A DNA stretch of 58,387 nt from Glaesserella parasuis (GTDB lineage: Bacteria > Pseudomonadota > Gammaproteobacteria > Enterobacterales > Pasteurellaceae): positions 1 through 58,387 of the forward strand of contig NZ_MUXW01000006.1 of assembly GCF_002015085.1 (NCBI RefSeq), read 5' to 3'. Positions 16,274 to 25,273 of the stretch are shown here, piece by piece (position 1 is the first letter of the stretch; each line of letters begins with the position of its first letter). Position numbers and translations under genes: made by a program. Below the pieces are notes generated by a model. That model was given only the letters and a program-made list of their open reading frames with translations, was not told the DNA's origin and did no database searches.

Positions 16274-17134
16274 TTATTCATCAAACAAGACTAGTTCTGT
16301 TTTTTCTATTTCTGGTGGATTATCACATAACCAATTTGCTAAACGGGCATAATCCGCAAGCGATAAGTTTTCCGCTCGTGCATTCAAATCTACCCCTAAT
16401 GCCTCTAACTGCTCTACATTAAACAGCGTAGCAAGTGCGTTGCGTAATGTTTTACGACGTTGATTAAAGGCTTGTGTGGTCACACGATTTAGCCAGTAAA
16501 TATCTTTCACAGGGTAGGGTAGTGTTTTATATGGCACTAACCGCACTACCGCAGAATCTACTTTCGGAGCAGGTTTGAATGCTGTTGGCGGCACTTCCAA
16601 CACGGGCATTACTTGACAATAATATTGCGCCATAATGGTTAAACGCCCGTAGGCTTTGCTATTTGGTGCAGCACATAAACGCTTAACCACCTCTTTTTGC
16701 AACATAAAGTGCATATCTTGAATTAAGTCGTGGAACTTAAAGAGATGGAACATCAACGGAGTTGAAATGTTGTAAGGTAAGTTACCAAACACTTTGACCG
16801 CTTTGCCATTCAAGGCTAGGCTATCAAAATAGGCACGGAAATCAAAACGCAACGCATCTTGTTCAATCACAGTTAATTTTTGATGTAAAAACGGGTGATG
16901 GCGTAAACGTTCTGCAAGATCACGGTCTAATTCGACCACAGTAAGATGATCTACGAGATCTGCCACTGGCTCAGTTAATGCCCCCAAGCCTGGGCCAATT
17001 TCCAATAAAAATTGATTTTGCTGCGGATTAATTGCCGCAACAATATTATGAATAACGTTTTGGTCGTGTAAAAAGTTTTGACCAAAGCGTTTACGAGCGG
17101 TATGCCCTAAATGTTTTTTTGAATTTGAACTCAT
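16274..17134 (-). CDS. rsmA: RsmA (KsgA), 16S rRNA A1518/A1519 dimethyltransferase
   Basis: A 286-residue SAM-dependent dimethyladenosine transferase. Motifs are RKRFGQNFLHD, the SAM loop EIGPGLGALTEP, VVELDRDLAE, the catalytic NLPYNIS and QAFNQRRKTLRNAL. It methylates two adjacent adenines in helix 45 during 30S maturation. It lies downstream of surA in the same direction. pdxA, which separates them in E. coli, is absent. Confidence 0.96.
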   Translation of the reverse strand: MSSNSKKHLGHTARKRFGQNFLHDQNVIHNIVAAINPQQNQFLLEIGPGLGALTEPVADLVDHLTVVELDRDLAERLRHHPFLHQKLTVIEQDALRFDFRAYFDSLALNGKAVKVFGNLPYNISTPLMFHLFKFHDLIQDMHFMLQKEVVKRLCAAPNSKAYGRLTIMAQYYCQVMPVLEVPPTAFKPAPKVDSAVVRLVPYKTLPYPVKDIYWLNRVTTQAFNQRRKTLRNALATLFNVEQLEALGVDLNARAENLSLADYARLANWLCDNPPEIEKTELVLFDE

Positions 17135-17179
17135 TGAATACCTTAATAAGCGGTTATGTTCCCACTAATTTTTATAAAT

Positions 17180-17214
17180 TTAATAAAGTAAAGAACCTCG
17201 CATATGCGAGGCTC
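17180..17214 (-). terminator. Possible terminator after surA
   Basis: On the minus strand GAGCCTCGCATATGCGAGGTTC is a near-perfect palindrome at 17214-17193, followed by TTTACTTTATT. It lies 18 nt after the surA stop and would reduce transcription into rsmA. Confidence 0.65.
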
Positions 17215-17232
17215 CCTTAATTATTAGATAAA

Positions 17233-18171
17233 TTAAAAATATTTTATATCTAATTTACTTCTCAATACTTTTATCCAATCTTTTGATGCCACTTTCACTT
17301 GTTTATCAACAAGCTGCTCGTAAGCTTTCTGTAAATAAGCATCTTCCGTACGATCTCCTCTGCGAGTATCAGTAACTTTTAGTATATGCCAACCAAATTG
17401 TGATTTAAAAGGAGATGAAATCACATCAATTTTACTTTTACTTGCAATGTTAGCAAAAGTTGAATCATAGACATCTAGAAAATTAAAACCGAGATCTCCC
17501 CCATCAATACCAGATATATAATCTACAGAGTTAATTTTCGCTGCTTCTTCAAATGTTATTTTACCAGATTTAATGTCAGCGGTAATTGATAGTAATTTTG
17601 CCTTAGCTTGCATATCATTTAAGATTGGCGTCGTTTTAATCAATATGTGACTAATGCGATATTCTGTAGCGGAAACTGTTTCAAATGTACCGTTTGTTTT
17701 TGCTTTATCTAGCATATCCTTCGCTAAAGATTGAACATCTTTCGGCTCTACTTGAATAGAATTTCCAATACTTTGTTGCCGAACTTGTTCTATTAAAAGC
17801 TGATGAGCAAGTTGTTGACGATACTGACTAAGACTAATGCCCTGATAATCCAAAGCATCAAGTAGTTGGCCATATGTTATACCATTTTGAGCAGCAACAT
17901 CTTCCATCATCTGATCAACATAAGCATAGTCTACTTTTATACCAGATTCTTTAATCGCACGTTGCACAACGAAATCATCAATAATAGTCTCCAAAGCCGC
18001 TTTACGATTAGCTTCCGTATTCGCTTTTTTACCCAAAGCCTGTTTTACTTGACTCTGCATAATGGGATAACCATCTACTGTTGCAACGACTCTCTCTTCC
18101 GCATTAGCTGAAGAAAATGCAAATAAAGCAAAACCTGCGATAAATAATGATTTTACTTGTGTAAACTTCAT
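17233..18171 (-). CDS. surA: SurA-type periplasmic chaperone with a single parvulin domain
   Basis: A 312-residue secreted protein with signal peptide ending SSANA-EE. The N-terminal chaperone domain is ERVVATVDGYPIMQSQVKQA to about residue 165. One parvulin-type PPIase domain follows (ISHILIKTTP, GGDLGFNF, SPFKSQFGWHILKV), then the C-terminal helix that packs back on the chaperone core. E. coli SurA has two PPIase domains and about 428 residues, while a single domain is the Haemophilus arrangement. It assists outer-membrane protein delivery to BAM, relevant for the adhesin at the left end. Confidence 0.9.
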   Translation of the reverse strand: MKFTQVKSLFIAGFALFAFSSANAEERVVATVDGYPIMQSQVKQALGKKANTEANRKAALETIIDDFVVQRAIKESGIKVDYAYVDQMMEDVAAQNGITYGQLLDALDYQGISLSQYRQQLAHQLLIEQVRQQSIGNSIQVEPKDVQSLAKDMLDKAKTNGTFETVSATEYRISHILIKTTPILNDMQAKAKLLSITADIKSGKITFEEAAKINSVDYISGIDGGDLGFNFLDVYDSTFANIASKSKIDVISSPFKSQFGWHILKVTDTRRGDRTEDAYLQKAYEQLVDKQVKVASKDWIKVLRSKLDIKYF

Positions 18172-18238
18172 TTTAATTTCCTATGAATATTGTAGATAAA
18201 AAATTCCTGCTACTTAGAAGGCTATTCTAGCAAAAGGT

Positions 18239-19666
18239 TCACAAAGATCGGATTTTCTTAATCACATTTGTGGTCGAACAACCGTTTTCAAAGTTGAGTA
18301 CACGAACCTCGCCACCATTTGCCCAAACTTCTTGGCTACCTGCAATCTCTTCCGGCTTATAATCGCCGCCTTTTACCAATAAATCAGGCAAAATTTCCCC
18401 AATTAAACGTTGTGGCGTATCTTCACCAAACGGCACAACCCAATCGACCGAAGCAAGCCCAGCTAACACCGCCATTCGTGCATCTAAATCATTAATCGGA
18501 CGACTTTCCCCTTTTAAGCGTTTCACTGATTCATCCGTATTTACTGCAACAATCAAACGATCACCTAACTTACGTGCATTTTCAAGGTAAGAAATGTGTC
18601 CTGGGTGAAGAATATCAAAGCAACCATTAGTCATTACGATTTTTTCACCACGAGTTTTTGATTGTTTAACAATCGCCTTCAATTCATCTTCAGACACAAT
18701 CCCAAAACCTGTTTCAGCACGTTGATGAATTGCCTGCTCTAGTTCACTTGGGCTAACGGTTGATGTCCCTAATTTACCCACCACAATTCCAGCCGCCGCA
18801 TTCGCTAAATAGCACGCTTCTTCCAAAGGACGACCATCTGCAATCGCCGTTGCCAGCACACTAATTACCGTATCGCCAGCCCCTGTTACATCATAAACTT
18901 CTTTCGCTTGCGTCGGTAAATGGAACGGATCTTGATTTGGACGAAGTAACGTCATACCTTTTTCTGAACGAGTAATCAGCAATGCCGACAAATCAAAATC
19001 GGCTATCATTTTTAAGCCTTTAGTCACGATTTCATCTTCATCACGACAATGCCCTGCTACCGCTTCAAATTCAGACATATTTGGCGTAAGCAACGTTGCC
19101 CCACGATAACGCTCAAAATCTGTACCTTTTGGATCAATTAACACAGGCACATTCGCTTGACGTGCAATTTGAATCATTTGCTGAACGGTATCAAGCGTAC
19201 CCTTGCCATAATCTGACAAGATCAACGCACCGTAAGCGGTAATTTCCGCTGCTAATTTTGCAAGTAACGCTTGACAATCTAAATTATGAAAACCTTCTTC
19301 AAAATCTAAACGCAATAATTGCTGATGACGAGAAAGAATGCGTAATTTAGTAATCGTTGGGTGAGAATCTACTGCAACACATTGATTTTGAATACGATGT
19401 TCGCTTAATAGTTTATCCAACGCACGTCCTGCATCATCATTACCAACTAAACCGTGCAAAGTGACAGGCACATTTAGGCTTGCAATGTTCATTGCCACGT
19501 TTGCTGCACCGCCAGCCCTATCTTCTCTCTCTTGTACTTTAACAACAGGCACAGGTGCTTCAGGCGAGATACGATTAGTGGCACCAAACCAATAGCGATC
19601 TAACATCACATCGCCAAGAACCAATACTTTCGCATTGTTAAATTGTGGGGAATATTGCATCATCAT
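18239..19666 (-). CDS. hldE: HldE, bifunctional heptose-7-phosphate kinase / heptose-1-phosphate adenylyltransferase
   Basis: A 475-residue fusion. Residues 1 to about 320 are a PfkB/ribokinase domain (LGDVMLDRYWFG, AGGAANVAMN, YDVTGAGDTVISV). Residues about 340-475 are a nucleotidyltransferase with TNGCFDILHPGHISYL. It makes ADP-heptose for the lipooligosaccharide inner core. The ATG triplet at 19666 offers three consecutive Met codons and any of them may start. It is 12 nt downstream of der. Confidence 0.96.
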   Translation of the reverse strand: MMMQYSPQFNNAKVLVLGDVMLDRYWFGATNRISPEAPVPVVKVQEREDRAGGAANVAMNIASLNVPVTLHGLVGNDDAGRALDKLLSEHRIQNQCVAVDSHPTITKLRILSRHQQLLRLDFEEGFHNLDCQALLAKLAAEITAYGALILSDYGKGTLDTVQQMIQIARQANVPVLIDPKGTDFERYRGATLLTPNMSEFEAVAGHCRDEDEIVTKGLKMIADFDLSALLITRSEKGMTLLRPNQDPFHLPTQAKEVYDVTGAGDTVISVLATAIADGRPLEEACYLANAAAGIVVGKLGTSTVSPSELEQAIHQRAETGFGIVSEDELKAIVKQSKTRGEKIVMTNGCFDILHPGHISYLENARKLGDRLIVAVNTDESVKRLKGESRPINDLDARMAVLAGLASVDWVVPFGEDTPQRLIGEILPDLLVKGGDYKPEEIAGSQEVWANGGEVRVLNFENGCSTTNVIKKIRSL

Positions 19667-19678
19667 AACGTCAATCTC

Positions 19679-21193
19679 TTATCTTTTACTTTTCTTAATA
19701 AATTTCATCAAGCGTTTACGTTTACGCAACTGGCTTGGGGTTAATTTATTTTTCTTACCTGCAAATGGGTTGTTTCCTTCTTGGAACAACACACGGATCG
19801 GCGAACCAATAATTTTCAAACTCTTACGGAAATAGTTCGACAAATAACGCTTATAAGAGTCAGGCAATTTCTCGATTTGATTACCGTGAATTACAATGAT
19901 CGGCGGATTATAACCACCTGGGTGAGCATATTTTAATTTCACACGGCGACCATTTACCAACGGTGGCTGATGATCATCCGTTGCTAATTGCAAAATTCGA
20001 GTTAGCATTGATGTTGTCATTTTCTTCGTCGCACATTGATAGGCTTCTTGGATTGAGCTAAATAAGTTGCCCACGCCACTACCGTGCAGTGCAGAAATAA
20101 AATGCACTCGTGCAAAATCAATAAAATCTAAACGGCGATCAAGTTCTGATTTCACATTATCTTTAATATCCTGCGATAAACCATCCCATTTATTGACTAC
20201 GATCACCAACGACTTCCCAGCATTGAGAATAAAGCCCAATAGCGATAAATCTTGATCAGACACACCATCACGAGCATCAATTGTCAGTAAAACCACATTC
20301 GCATCTTGGATCGCCTGTAAGGTTTTAATCACTGAGAATTTCTCCACCGCTAAATGCACCTTACCACGCTTACGCACCCCTGCAGTATCAATGATAGTGT
20401 ATTGCTGACCATCACGTTCCATAGGAATATAGATCGAATCACGCGTTGTCCCTGGCATATCGTAAACCACTACACGTTCTTCACCTAAAATACGGTTAGT
20501 CAATGTCGATTTACCCACATTTGGACGACCAACAATAGCAATCTTAATGTTTTTATCGTCAGCTTCTTCTTGATCTTCTTCCAATGCTTCATCTAATAAT
20601 GCCGTATCTTCTTCGTTATCAAAGTCAAAATCGCTATCCCATTCATCTTGCTCATCATCTGCAACATTTTCATCGGAATCGACCGCTTGTGCGTCTAATT
20701 TTTCCGCAAGGGGAGCTAAAACCTGTTCGATAAGTTGTGTCACACCACGCCCTTGTGCCGCAGCGATTGGTTCTACTTCACCTAAACCTAACTGATAAAA
20801 TTCCGCAATATGAGAGTCTGCATCAATACCGTCCGTTTTATTTGCAACCACCACGGTTGTTTTATCACGCTGACGCAAACATTGTGCAATACCTACGTCC
20901 GCAGGCAATAACCCAGCACGAGCATCAACTAAAAATAACACTACGTCTGCTTCTTCAATCGCTAACAGCGACTGTTCTGCCATTTTCTCTTCAACACCTT
21001 CTTCAGTGCCATCAATACCGCCCGTGTCAATCACAATAAAATAGTGTCCAGCTATATTTGCGTGACCATATTTACGGTCACGGGTTAAGCCAGGGAAATC
21101 TGCCACTAACGCATCACGGGTGCGAGTTAAGCGGTTAAATAACGTAGATTTTCCTACGTTAGGTCTGCCCACAAGGGCAACAACAGGAGTCAT
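19679..21193 (-). CDS. der: Der (EngA), ribosome-assembly GTPase
   Basis: A 504-residue tandem GTPase with two G1 loops GRPNVGKS at 9-16 and 222-229, DTGG and DTAGVRKRG G3 motifs, NKTDG and NKWDG G4 motifs and a C-terminal KH-like domain. It acts in late 50S assembly. Residues 172-213 between the domains are strongly acidic (many Asp/Glu), an expanded linker also known from enterobacterial Der. It heads a two-gene unit with hldE. Confidence 0.96.
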   Translation of the reverse strand: MTPVVALVGRPNVGKSTLFNRLTRTRDALVADFPGLTRDRKYGHANIAGHYFIVIDTGGIDGTEEGVEEKMAEQSLLAIEEADVVLFLVDARAGLLPADVGIAQCLRQRDKTTVVVANKTDGIDADSHIAEFYQLGLGEVEPIAAAQGRGVTQLIEQVLAPLAEKLDAQAVDSDENVADDEQDEWDSDFDFDNEEDTALLDEALEEDQEEADDKNIKIAIVGRPNVGKSTLTNRILGEERVVVYDMPGTTRDSIYIPMERDGQQYTIIDTAGVRKRGKVHLAVEKFSVIKTLQAIQDANVVLLTIDARDGVSDQDLSLLGFILNAGKSLVIVVNKWDGLSQDIKDNVKSELDRRLDFIDFARVHFISALHGSGVGNLFSSIQEAYQCATKKMTTSMLTRILQLATDDHQPPLVNGRRVKLKYAHPGGYNPPIIVIHGNQIEKLPDSYKRYLSNYFRKSLKIIGSPIRVLFQEGNNPFAGKKNKLTPSQLRKRKRLMKFIKKSKR

Positions 21194-21303
21194 ATTACAA
21201 CCTCATTTAAAATCGGTTTACGAACATCTTACGCAAAATACGTACATTATATCGTACTTTAAAAGAAAACGGAGAAAATAATAAAGAGTGGGTGATGAAG
21301 AGA

Positions 21304-21327
21304 GTTAGGGCAAAATAGTACCCTAAC
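21304..21327 (-). terminator. Hairpin after hemA
   Basis: GTTAGGG and CCCTAAC form a seven-bp stem with a ten-nt loop, 7 nt past the hemA stop. The following tract TCTCTTC is only weakly T-rich, so termination is uncertain. Confidence 0.45.
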
Positions 21328-21333
21328 AAAGAG

Positions 21334-22641
21334 TTATTCTTCTAATTTCAATGCTTTAGAAAAACTTTGCAGACCTTTAACATTGCTATTTTTTGCCATT
21401 GCTTGCAAGGCTTGTGTTGGAATGTGTAATAACTGATTTGTAAGTTTATAACTCAATTCATTTAGTACTTTTTCGCAATCCTGCCCTTGTTGCAAGGCAC
21501 TCAACGCTTTTTCAAGTAAATCTAAACGAATCTCTTCAGCATTTTGGCGATAATATTTAATTAAATTGGTTGATTGTTGCTGTTTCAACCAAACAAAGAA
21601 ATCTTTTGCCTCCTCAATAACAATTTCTTTCGCTTGCTCTGCTGCCTGCTGACGTTGAGCTATATTCTGCTGAATGATATTTTGTAAATCATCTACACTA
21701 TAAGCATAAATACTATCTAGTTCTCCCGCTTTTTCATCAATATCACGAGGAACAGCAATATCAATCAATAACATTGGGTCAAAACGGCGTTGTTTCTGTG
21801 CTTGTTCAACCATTTCTTTAGTAATCAAAATATCTGGACTACCTGTTGAACAAATCACTACATCTGCTTGATTTAAACCGATTTGCAATGCACTTAACGA
21901 AAGAATTTGCATTGGAATATCTAGTTTCACCGCTAACATTTCTGCTCGAATATGAGTTCGGTTAGCAATCATAATATTTTTTGCCCCGTGATTAATTAAA
22001 TGGCGAGCCACTAGTTCTATAGTTTCACCAGCACCAACTAATAAAAAACGGAGTTTTTTAAAATCATCAAAAATTTGGCGAGCTAAGCCACAAGCAGCAT
22101 ACGCAACGGATACCGCACTACTACCGATTTCAGTTTCAGAGCGGACTCGCTTTGCTGTAGCAAAGGTTTTCTGAAATAGCCGAGAAAGATTGGTGGAAAC
22201 GCCACTTCCTTGAGAATGATAAAATTCTTCACTCTCTTGGTATGCCTGTTTCACTTGCCCTAGAATTTGTGGTTCTCCTAAAATTAACGAGTCTAAACCA
22301 CAAGCGACACTCATTAAATGACGAGCAGCTTCAAGGTTTTGCTTGAAATAATAGGCCTCGCTTAATTCCTCTTTATCTAATTGATGAATTTCAGCAAACC
22401 AATTAAAACACTGTTCACGCCAAGCAATATTATCAGGGTGTTCTTCTTGAGGGGGAACTTCAGGCTGATGGAAATAAAGCTCAGTACGATTACAAGTAGA
22501 TAAAATTACAACACTTTCTGCTAGGCTTTGATCACGAATTTGCTCAAATGCACGCTGACGTTTGTCTTCTACAAACGCTACTTTTTCTCGCAAGCTCACT
22601 GATGCCGTTTTATGATTGATACCTAATGCTAAAATTGTCAT
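21334..22641 (-). CDS. hemA: HemA, glutamyl-tRNA reductase
   Basis: A 435-residue enzyme making glutamate-1-semialdehyde, the first step of C5 tetrapyrrole synthesis. The catalytic Cys is C50 in ILSTCNRTE. The tRNA-binding GLDSLILGEPQILGQVKQAY, the NADPH loop LLVGAGETIELVARHL and the C-terminal dimerisation helix are present. The start at 22641 (MTILALGINHKTA) fits the family. An upstream in-frame start would add 11 residues. A sigma-70 promoter lies 50-75 nt upstream. Presence of hemA means haem precursors can be made at least to this step. Confidence 0.96.
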   Translation of the reverse strand: MTILALGINHKTASVSLREKVAFVEDKRQRAFEQIRDQSLAESVVILSTCNRTELYFHQPEVPPQEEHPDNIAWREQCFNWFAEIHQLDKEELSEAYYFKQNLEAARHLMSVACGLDSLILGEPQILGQVKQAYQESEEFYHSQGSGVSTNLSRLFQKTFATAKRVRSETEIGSSAVSVAYAACGLARQIFDDFKKLRFLLVGAGETIELVARHLINHGAKNIMIANRTHIRAEMLAVKLDIPMQILSLSALQIGLNQADVVICSTGSPDILITKEMVEQAQKQRRFDPMLLIDIAVPRDIDEKAGELDSIYAYSVDDLQNIIQQNIAQRQQAAEQAKEIVIEEAKDFFVWLKQQQSTNLIKYYRQNAEEIRLDLLEKALSALQQGQDCEKVLNELSYKLTNQLLHIPTQALQAMAKNSNVKGLQSFSKALKLEE

Positions 22642-22689
22642 TGTTACCCACAGAATAAAAAAGGTGGAAACCACCTGAAAAGACGGAGC

Positions 22690-22718
22690 ATTTTAATCAA
22701 TCCATGCGGTTGGTGCAA
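22690..22718 (-). promoter_or_regulatory. Sigma-70 promoter of hemA
   Basis: On the minus strand TTGCAC (22718-22713) and TAAAAT (22695-22690) are 17 nt apart, upstream of the hemA start. Confidence 0.6.
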
Positions 22719-22915
22719 ATAATTGTCTTAATAGGTTTGATTTATAACAAGTGAATAACATTTTATGACGTATAAAGTGGTAAGATTTTTTTAAAATTTT
22801 GTAAATCTAAAAAATCCCCACGATTTTGGAGTGATTTCAGTTATAATACTTCAAAGCAGTTTTACATTGTCAAATTCTGTCAAGAACCCTTTCAGTTAAG
22901 CGTTATGGAGGACTT

Positions 22916-25123
22916 ATGGTTGCGATTCGCCATTCACACCGGCTCGATCCGAACAATTTTGAGTTGGCTAGTTGGAGTGCTGGGCTACAGATGTCTCCTA
23001 TTACCTTTGAACAATTACTGATTGCGTGGCGATATGCACAGGAAAAAATCGATATTGAACAAAATCACTTGATGTGGTTTGGGGTTGAATTGGTCGAAAT
23101 TTTGCATAGTTTGAATATGGACGATGATAGCCTTGTCGCTGCCTTACTTTTCCCTCTTGTGAAGCAAAACATCATTGATTTAGTGCAGATTAAAGAGCAT
23201 TTTGATAATGATGTGAAAAATCTCGTCAAAGGTGTGTTGGAGATGGATAACGTTCGCCAACTTAATGCCAGTCACGCTTCCGATCTTCAAATTGATAATA
23301 TTCGTCGTATGCTTTTAGCAATGGTGGACGATTTCCGTTGTGTTGTGATTAAACTTGCAGAGCGAATTGTCTATTTGCGTGATACCGAACGCTTAAGCGA
23401 AGAAGATCTGGTATTAGCCGCAAAAGAGTGTTCTCATATTTATGCACCGCTCGCTAATCGTCTAGGAATTGGGCAGTTAAAATGGGAGCTGGAAGATTAC
23501 TGCTTCAGAGCCTTACACCCTCAGGAATATCGTCAAATTGCGAAATATGATTTAGGTGAACGCCGTTTAGATCGGGAACAATATATTGCAAATTTTGTCG
23601 AGGATCTGACCGCCTGTCTGCAAGATGAGTTAGAGAGTGTGCAAATTTATGGTCGCCCTAAACATATTTATAGTATCTGGAAAAAAATGCAGAAAAAACA
23701 TCTGCGTTTTGAGCAGTTGTTTGATGTGCGTGCGGTTCGGGTGATTGTGCCGAATTTGCAAGATTGTTATACCGCTCTTGGCATTGTACATACACATTAT
23801 AAACATTTGCCTGAACATTTTGATGATTATATTGCTAATCCTAAACCTAATGGCTATCAGTCTATCCATACGGTTGTTTTGGGCCAAGGTAATAAAACCA
23901 TTGAAGTGCAAATTCGTACGCAAAAAATGCACGATGATGCAGAATTGGGCGTTGCGGCACACTGGAAATATAAAGAAGGTGCAACGGCTGGGCGTTCAGG
24001 CTATGAAGAAAAAATCGTTTGGCTACGCAAGTTGCTGGATTGGCAGAAAGATATTGCCGATTCGGGCGATGTGGTGGCTGAAATGCGTTCTCAAGTCTTT
24101 GATGATCGTGTTTATGTCTTTACTCCGAAAGGGGAAGTGGTTGATTTACCGAAAAATGCCACCCCTCTTGATTTTGCTTATTCAATCCACAGCGAAATTG
24201 GTCACCGTTGTATCGGTGCTAAAATTGCAGGACGAATTGTGCCGTTCACCTATATTTTACAAATGGGTGATCAAGTTGAGATTATTACGCAGAAAAACCC
24301 AAACCCAAGCCGAGATTGGTTAATTCCAAGTCAAGGCTTTGTGAATACAGCAAGAGCTAGATCTAAAATTGTTGCTTGGTTTAAAAAGCTAGATCGTGAT
24401 AAAAATATTCCGCTTGGTAAAGAGATGTTAGAAGCGGAGATGGCTAAATTCAACTTTAGCCAAAAACAGATTGAGGATTTAGCCCTACCTCGCTACAACT
24501 TAAAACAAATTGATGATCTTTATGCAGGCATTGGTGGCGGTGATATACGCTTACATCAATTAATGCACTATTTGCAGAGTAAGCTCATCAAAACCACTGC
24601 CGAGCAAGCCGATGAAGCGATCTTAAAACAGGTGGCAAATAAATCTCAACAGCAACAGAAAAACCGTAGTGGTTTTGTTGTAGTTGAGGGAGTTGGAAAT
24701 CTAATGCACCATATTGCCCGTTGTTGTCAGCCTATTCCAGGTGACGAGATCGTTGGTTATATCACACAGGGGCGAGGTATTTCTATACACCGTTCTGATT
24801 GCGAACAGCTCTTTGATTTACGCAGTAGTAGCCCTGAACGAGTGGTGGAAGCAGAATGGGGTGAGAGCTATGCTTCAGGCAAATTTAGTTTGACCATTCG
24901 GGTGATTGCAAATGATCGCAATGGCTTATTGCGTGATGTTAGCGGTATTATGGCAAATGAAAAAGTAAATGTGTTAGGCGTATCAAGTCGCACCGAACCA
25001 AAACGTTTAATTGCAACAATGGACGTTCAAATTGAGCTAAATAATGTGGAATTGTTGGATAAGTTACTAAAACGTATTCTACAAATTGATGATGTGATTG
25101 ATGCGAAAAGGTTGTCAAACTAG
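22916..25123 (+). CDS. relA: RelA, (p)ppGpp synthetase
   Basis: A 735-residue long RSH protein. The hydrolase HD motif is replaced by FPLVKQ near residue 80, so only the synthetase should be active (YGRPKHIYSIWKKMQKK, DDYIANPKPNGYQSIHT, VQIRTQKMHDDAE). TGS (VYVFTPKGEVVDLPKNATPL), zinc-finger ARCCQPIPGDEIVGY and C-terminal ACT domains follow. It senses uncharged tRNA at stalled ribosomes. TATAAT at 22842 is a possible -10, and GGAGG precedes the ATG. SpoT is not in the window. The gene is followed by a REPIN-like repeat. Confidence 0.96.
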   Translation: MVAIRHSHRLDPNNFELASWSAGLQMSPITFEQLLIAWRYAQEKIDIEQNHLMWFGVELVEILHSLNMDDDSLVAALLFPLVKQNIIDLVQIKEHFDNDVKNLVKGVLEMDNVRQLNASHASDLQIDNIRRMLLAMVDDFRCVVIKLAERIVYLRDTERLSEEDLVLAAKECSHIYAPLANRLGIGQLKWELEDYCFRALHPQEYRQIAKYDLGERRLDREQYIANFVEDLTACLQDELESVQIYGRPKHIYSIWKKMQKKHLRFEQLFDVRAVRVIVPNLQDCYTALGIVHTHYKHLPEHFDDYIANPKPNGYQSIHTVVLGQGNKTIEVQIRTQKMHDDAELGVAAHWKYKEGATAGRSGYEEKIVWLRKLLDWQKDIADSGDVVAEMRSQVFDDRVYVFTPKGEVVDLPKNATPLDFAYSIHSEIGHRCIGAKIAGRIVPFTYILQMGDQVEIITQKNPNPSRDWLIPSQGFVNTARARSKIVAWFKKLDRDKNIPLGKEMLEAEMAKFNFSQKQIEDLALPRYNLKQIDDLYAGIGGGDIRLHQLMHYLQSKLIKTTAEQADEAILKQVANKSQQQQKNRSGFVVVEGVGNLMHHIARCCQPIPGDEIVGYITQGRGISIHRSDCEQLFDLRSSSPERVVEAEWGESYASGKFSLTIRVIANDRNGLLRDVSGIMANEKVNVLGVSSRTEPKRLIATMDVQIELNNVELLDKLLKRILQIDDVIDAKRLSN

Positions 25124-25138
25124 CATAATAACTTAAAA

Positions 25139-25218
25139 GTAGGGACGCCACGCTTGGCGTCCATTTTATGTTACATTACATAAAACGATATTATGGACGC
25201 CAAGCGTGGCGTCTCTAC
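25139..25218. repeat. REPIN-like element (two inverted REP sequences)
   Basis: GTAGGGACGCCACGCTTGGC begins a 24-nt REP at 25139-25162: tetranucleotide GTAG plus the palindrome GGACGCCA/TGGCGTCC. An inverted copy with one substitution (GTAGAGACGCC...) ends at 25218, with a 32-nt spacer. The head tetranucleotide and paired layout are typical of REPINs moved by RAYT transposases. It sits between relA and dxr and could terminate or stabilise transcripts. No RAYT gene is in the window. Confidence 0.75.
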
Positions 25219-25273
25219 TTTGATATAATAGAGATCAAAAACTGAATAAAATATAAAATAATGTAGGATATTT

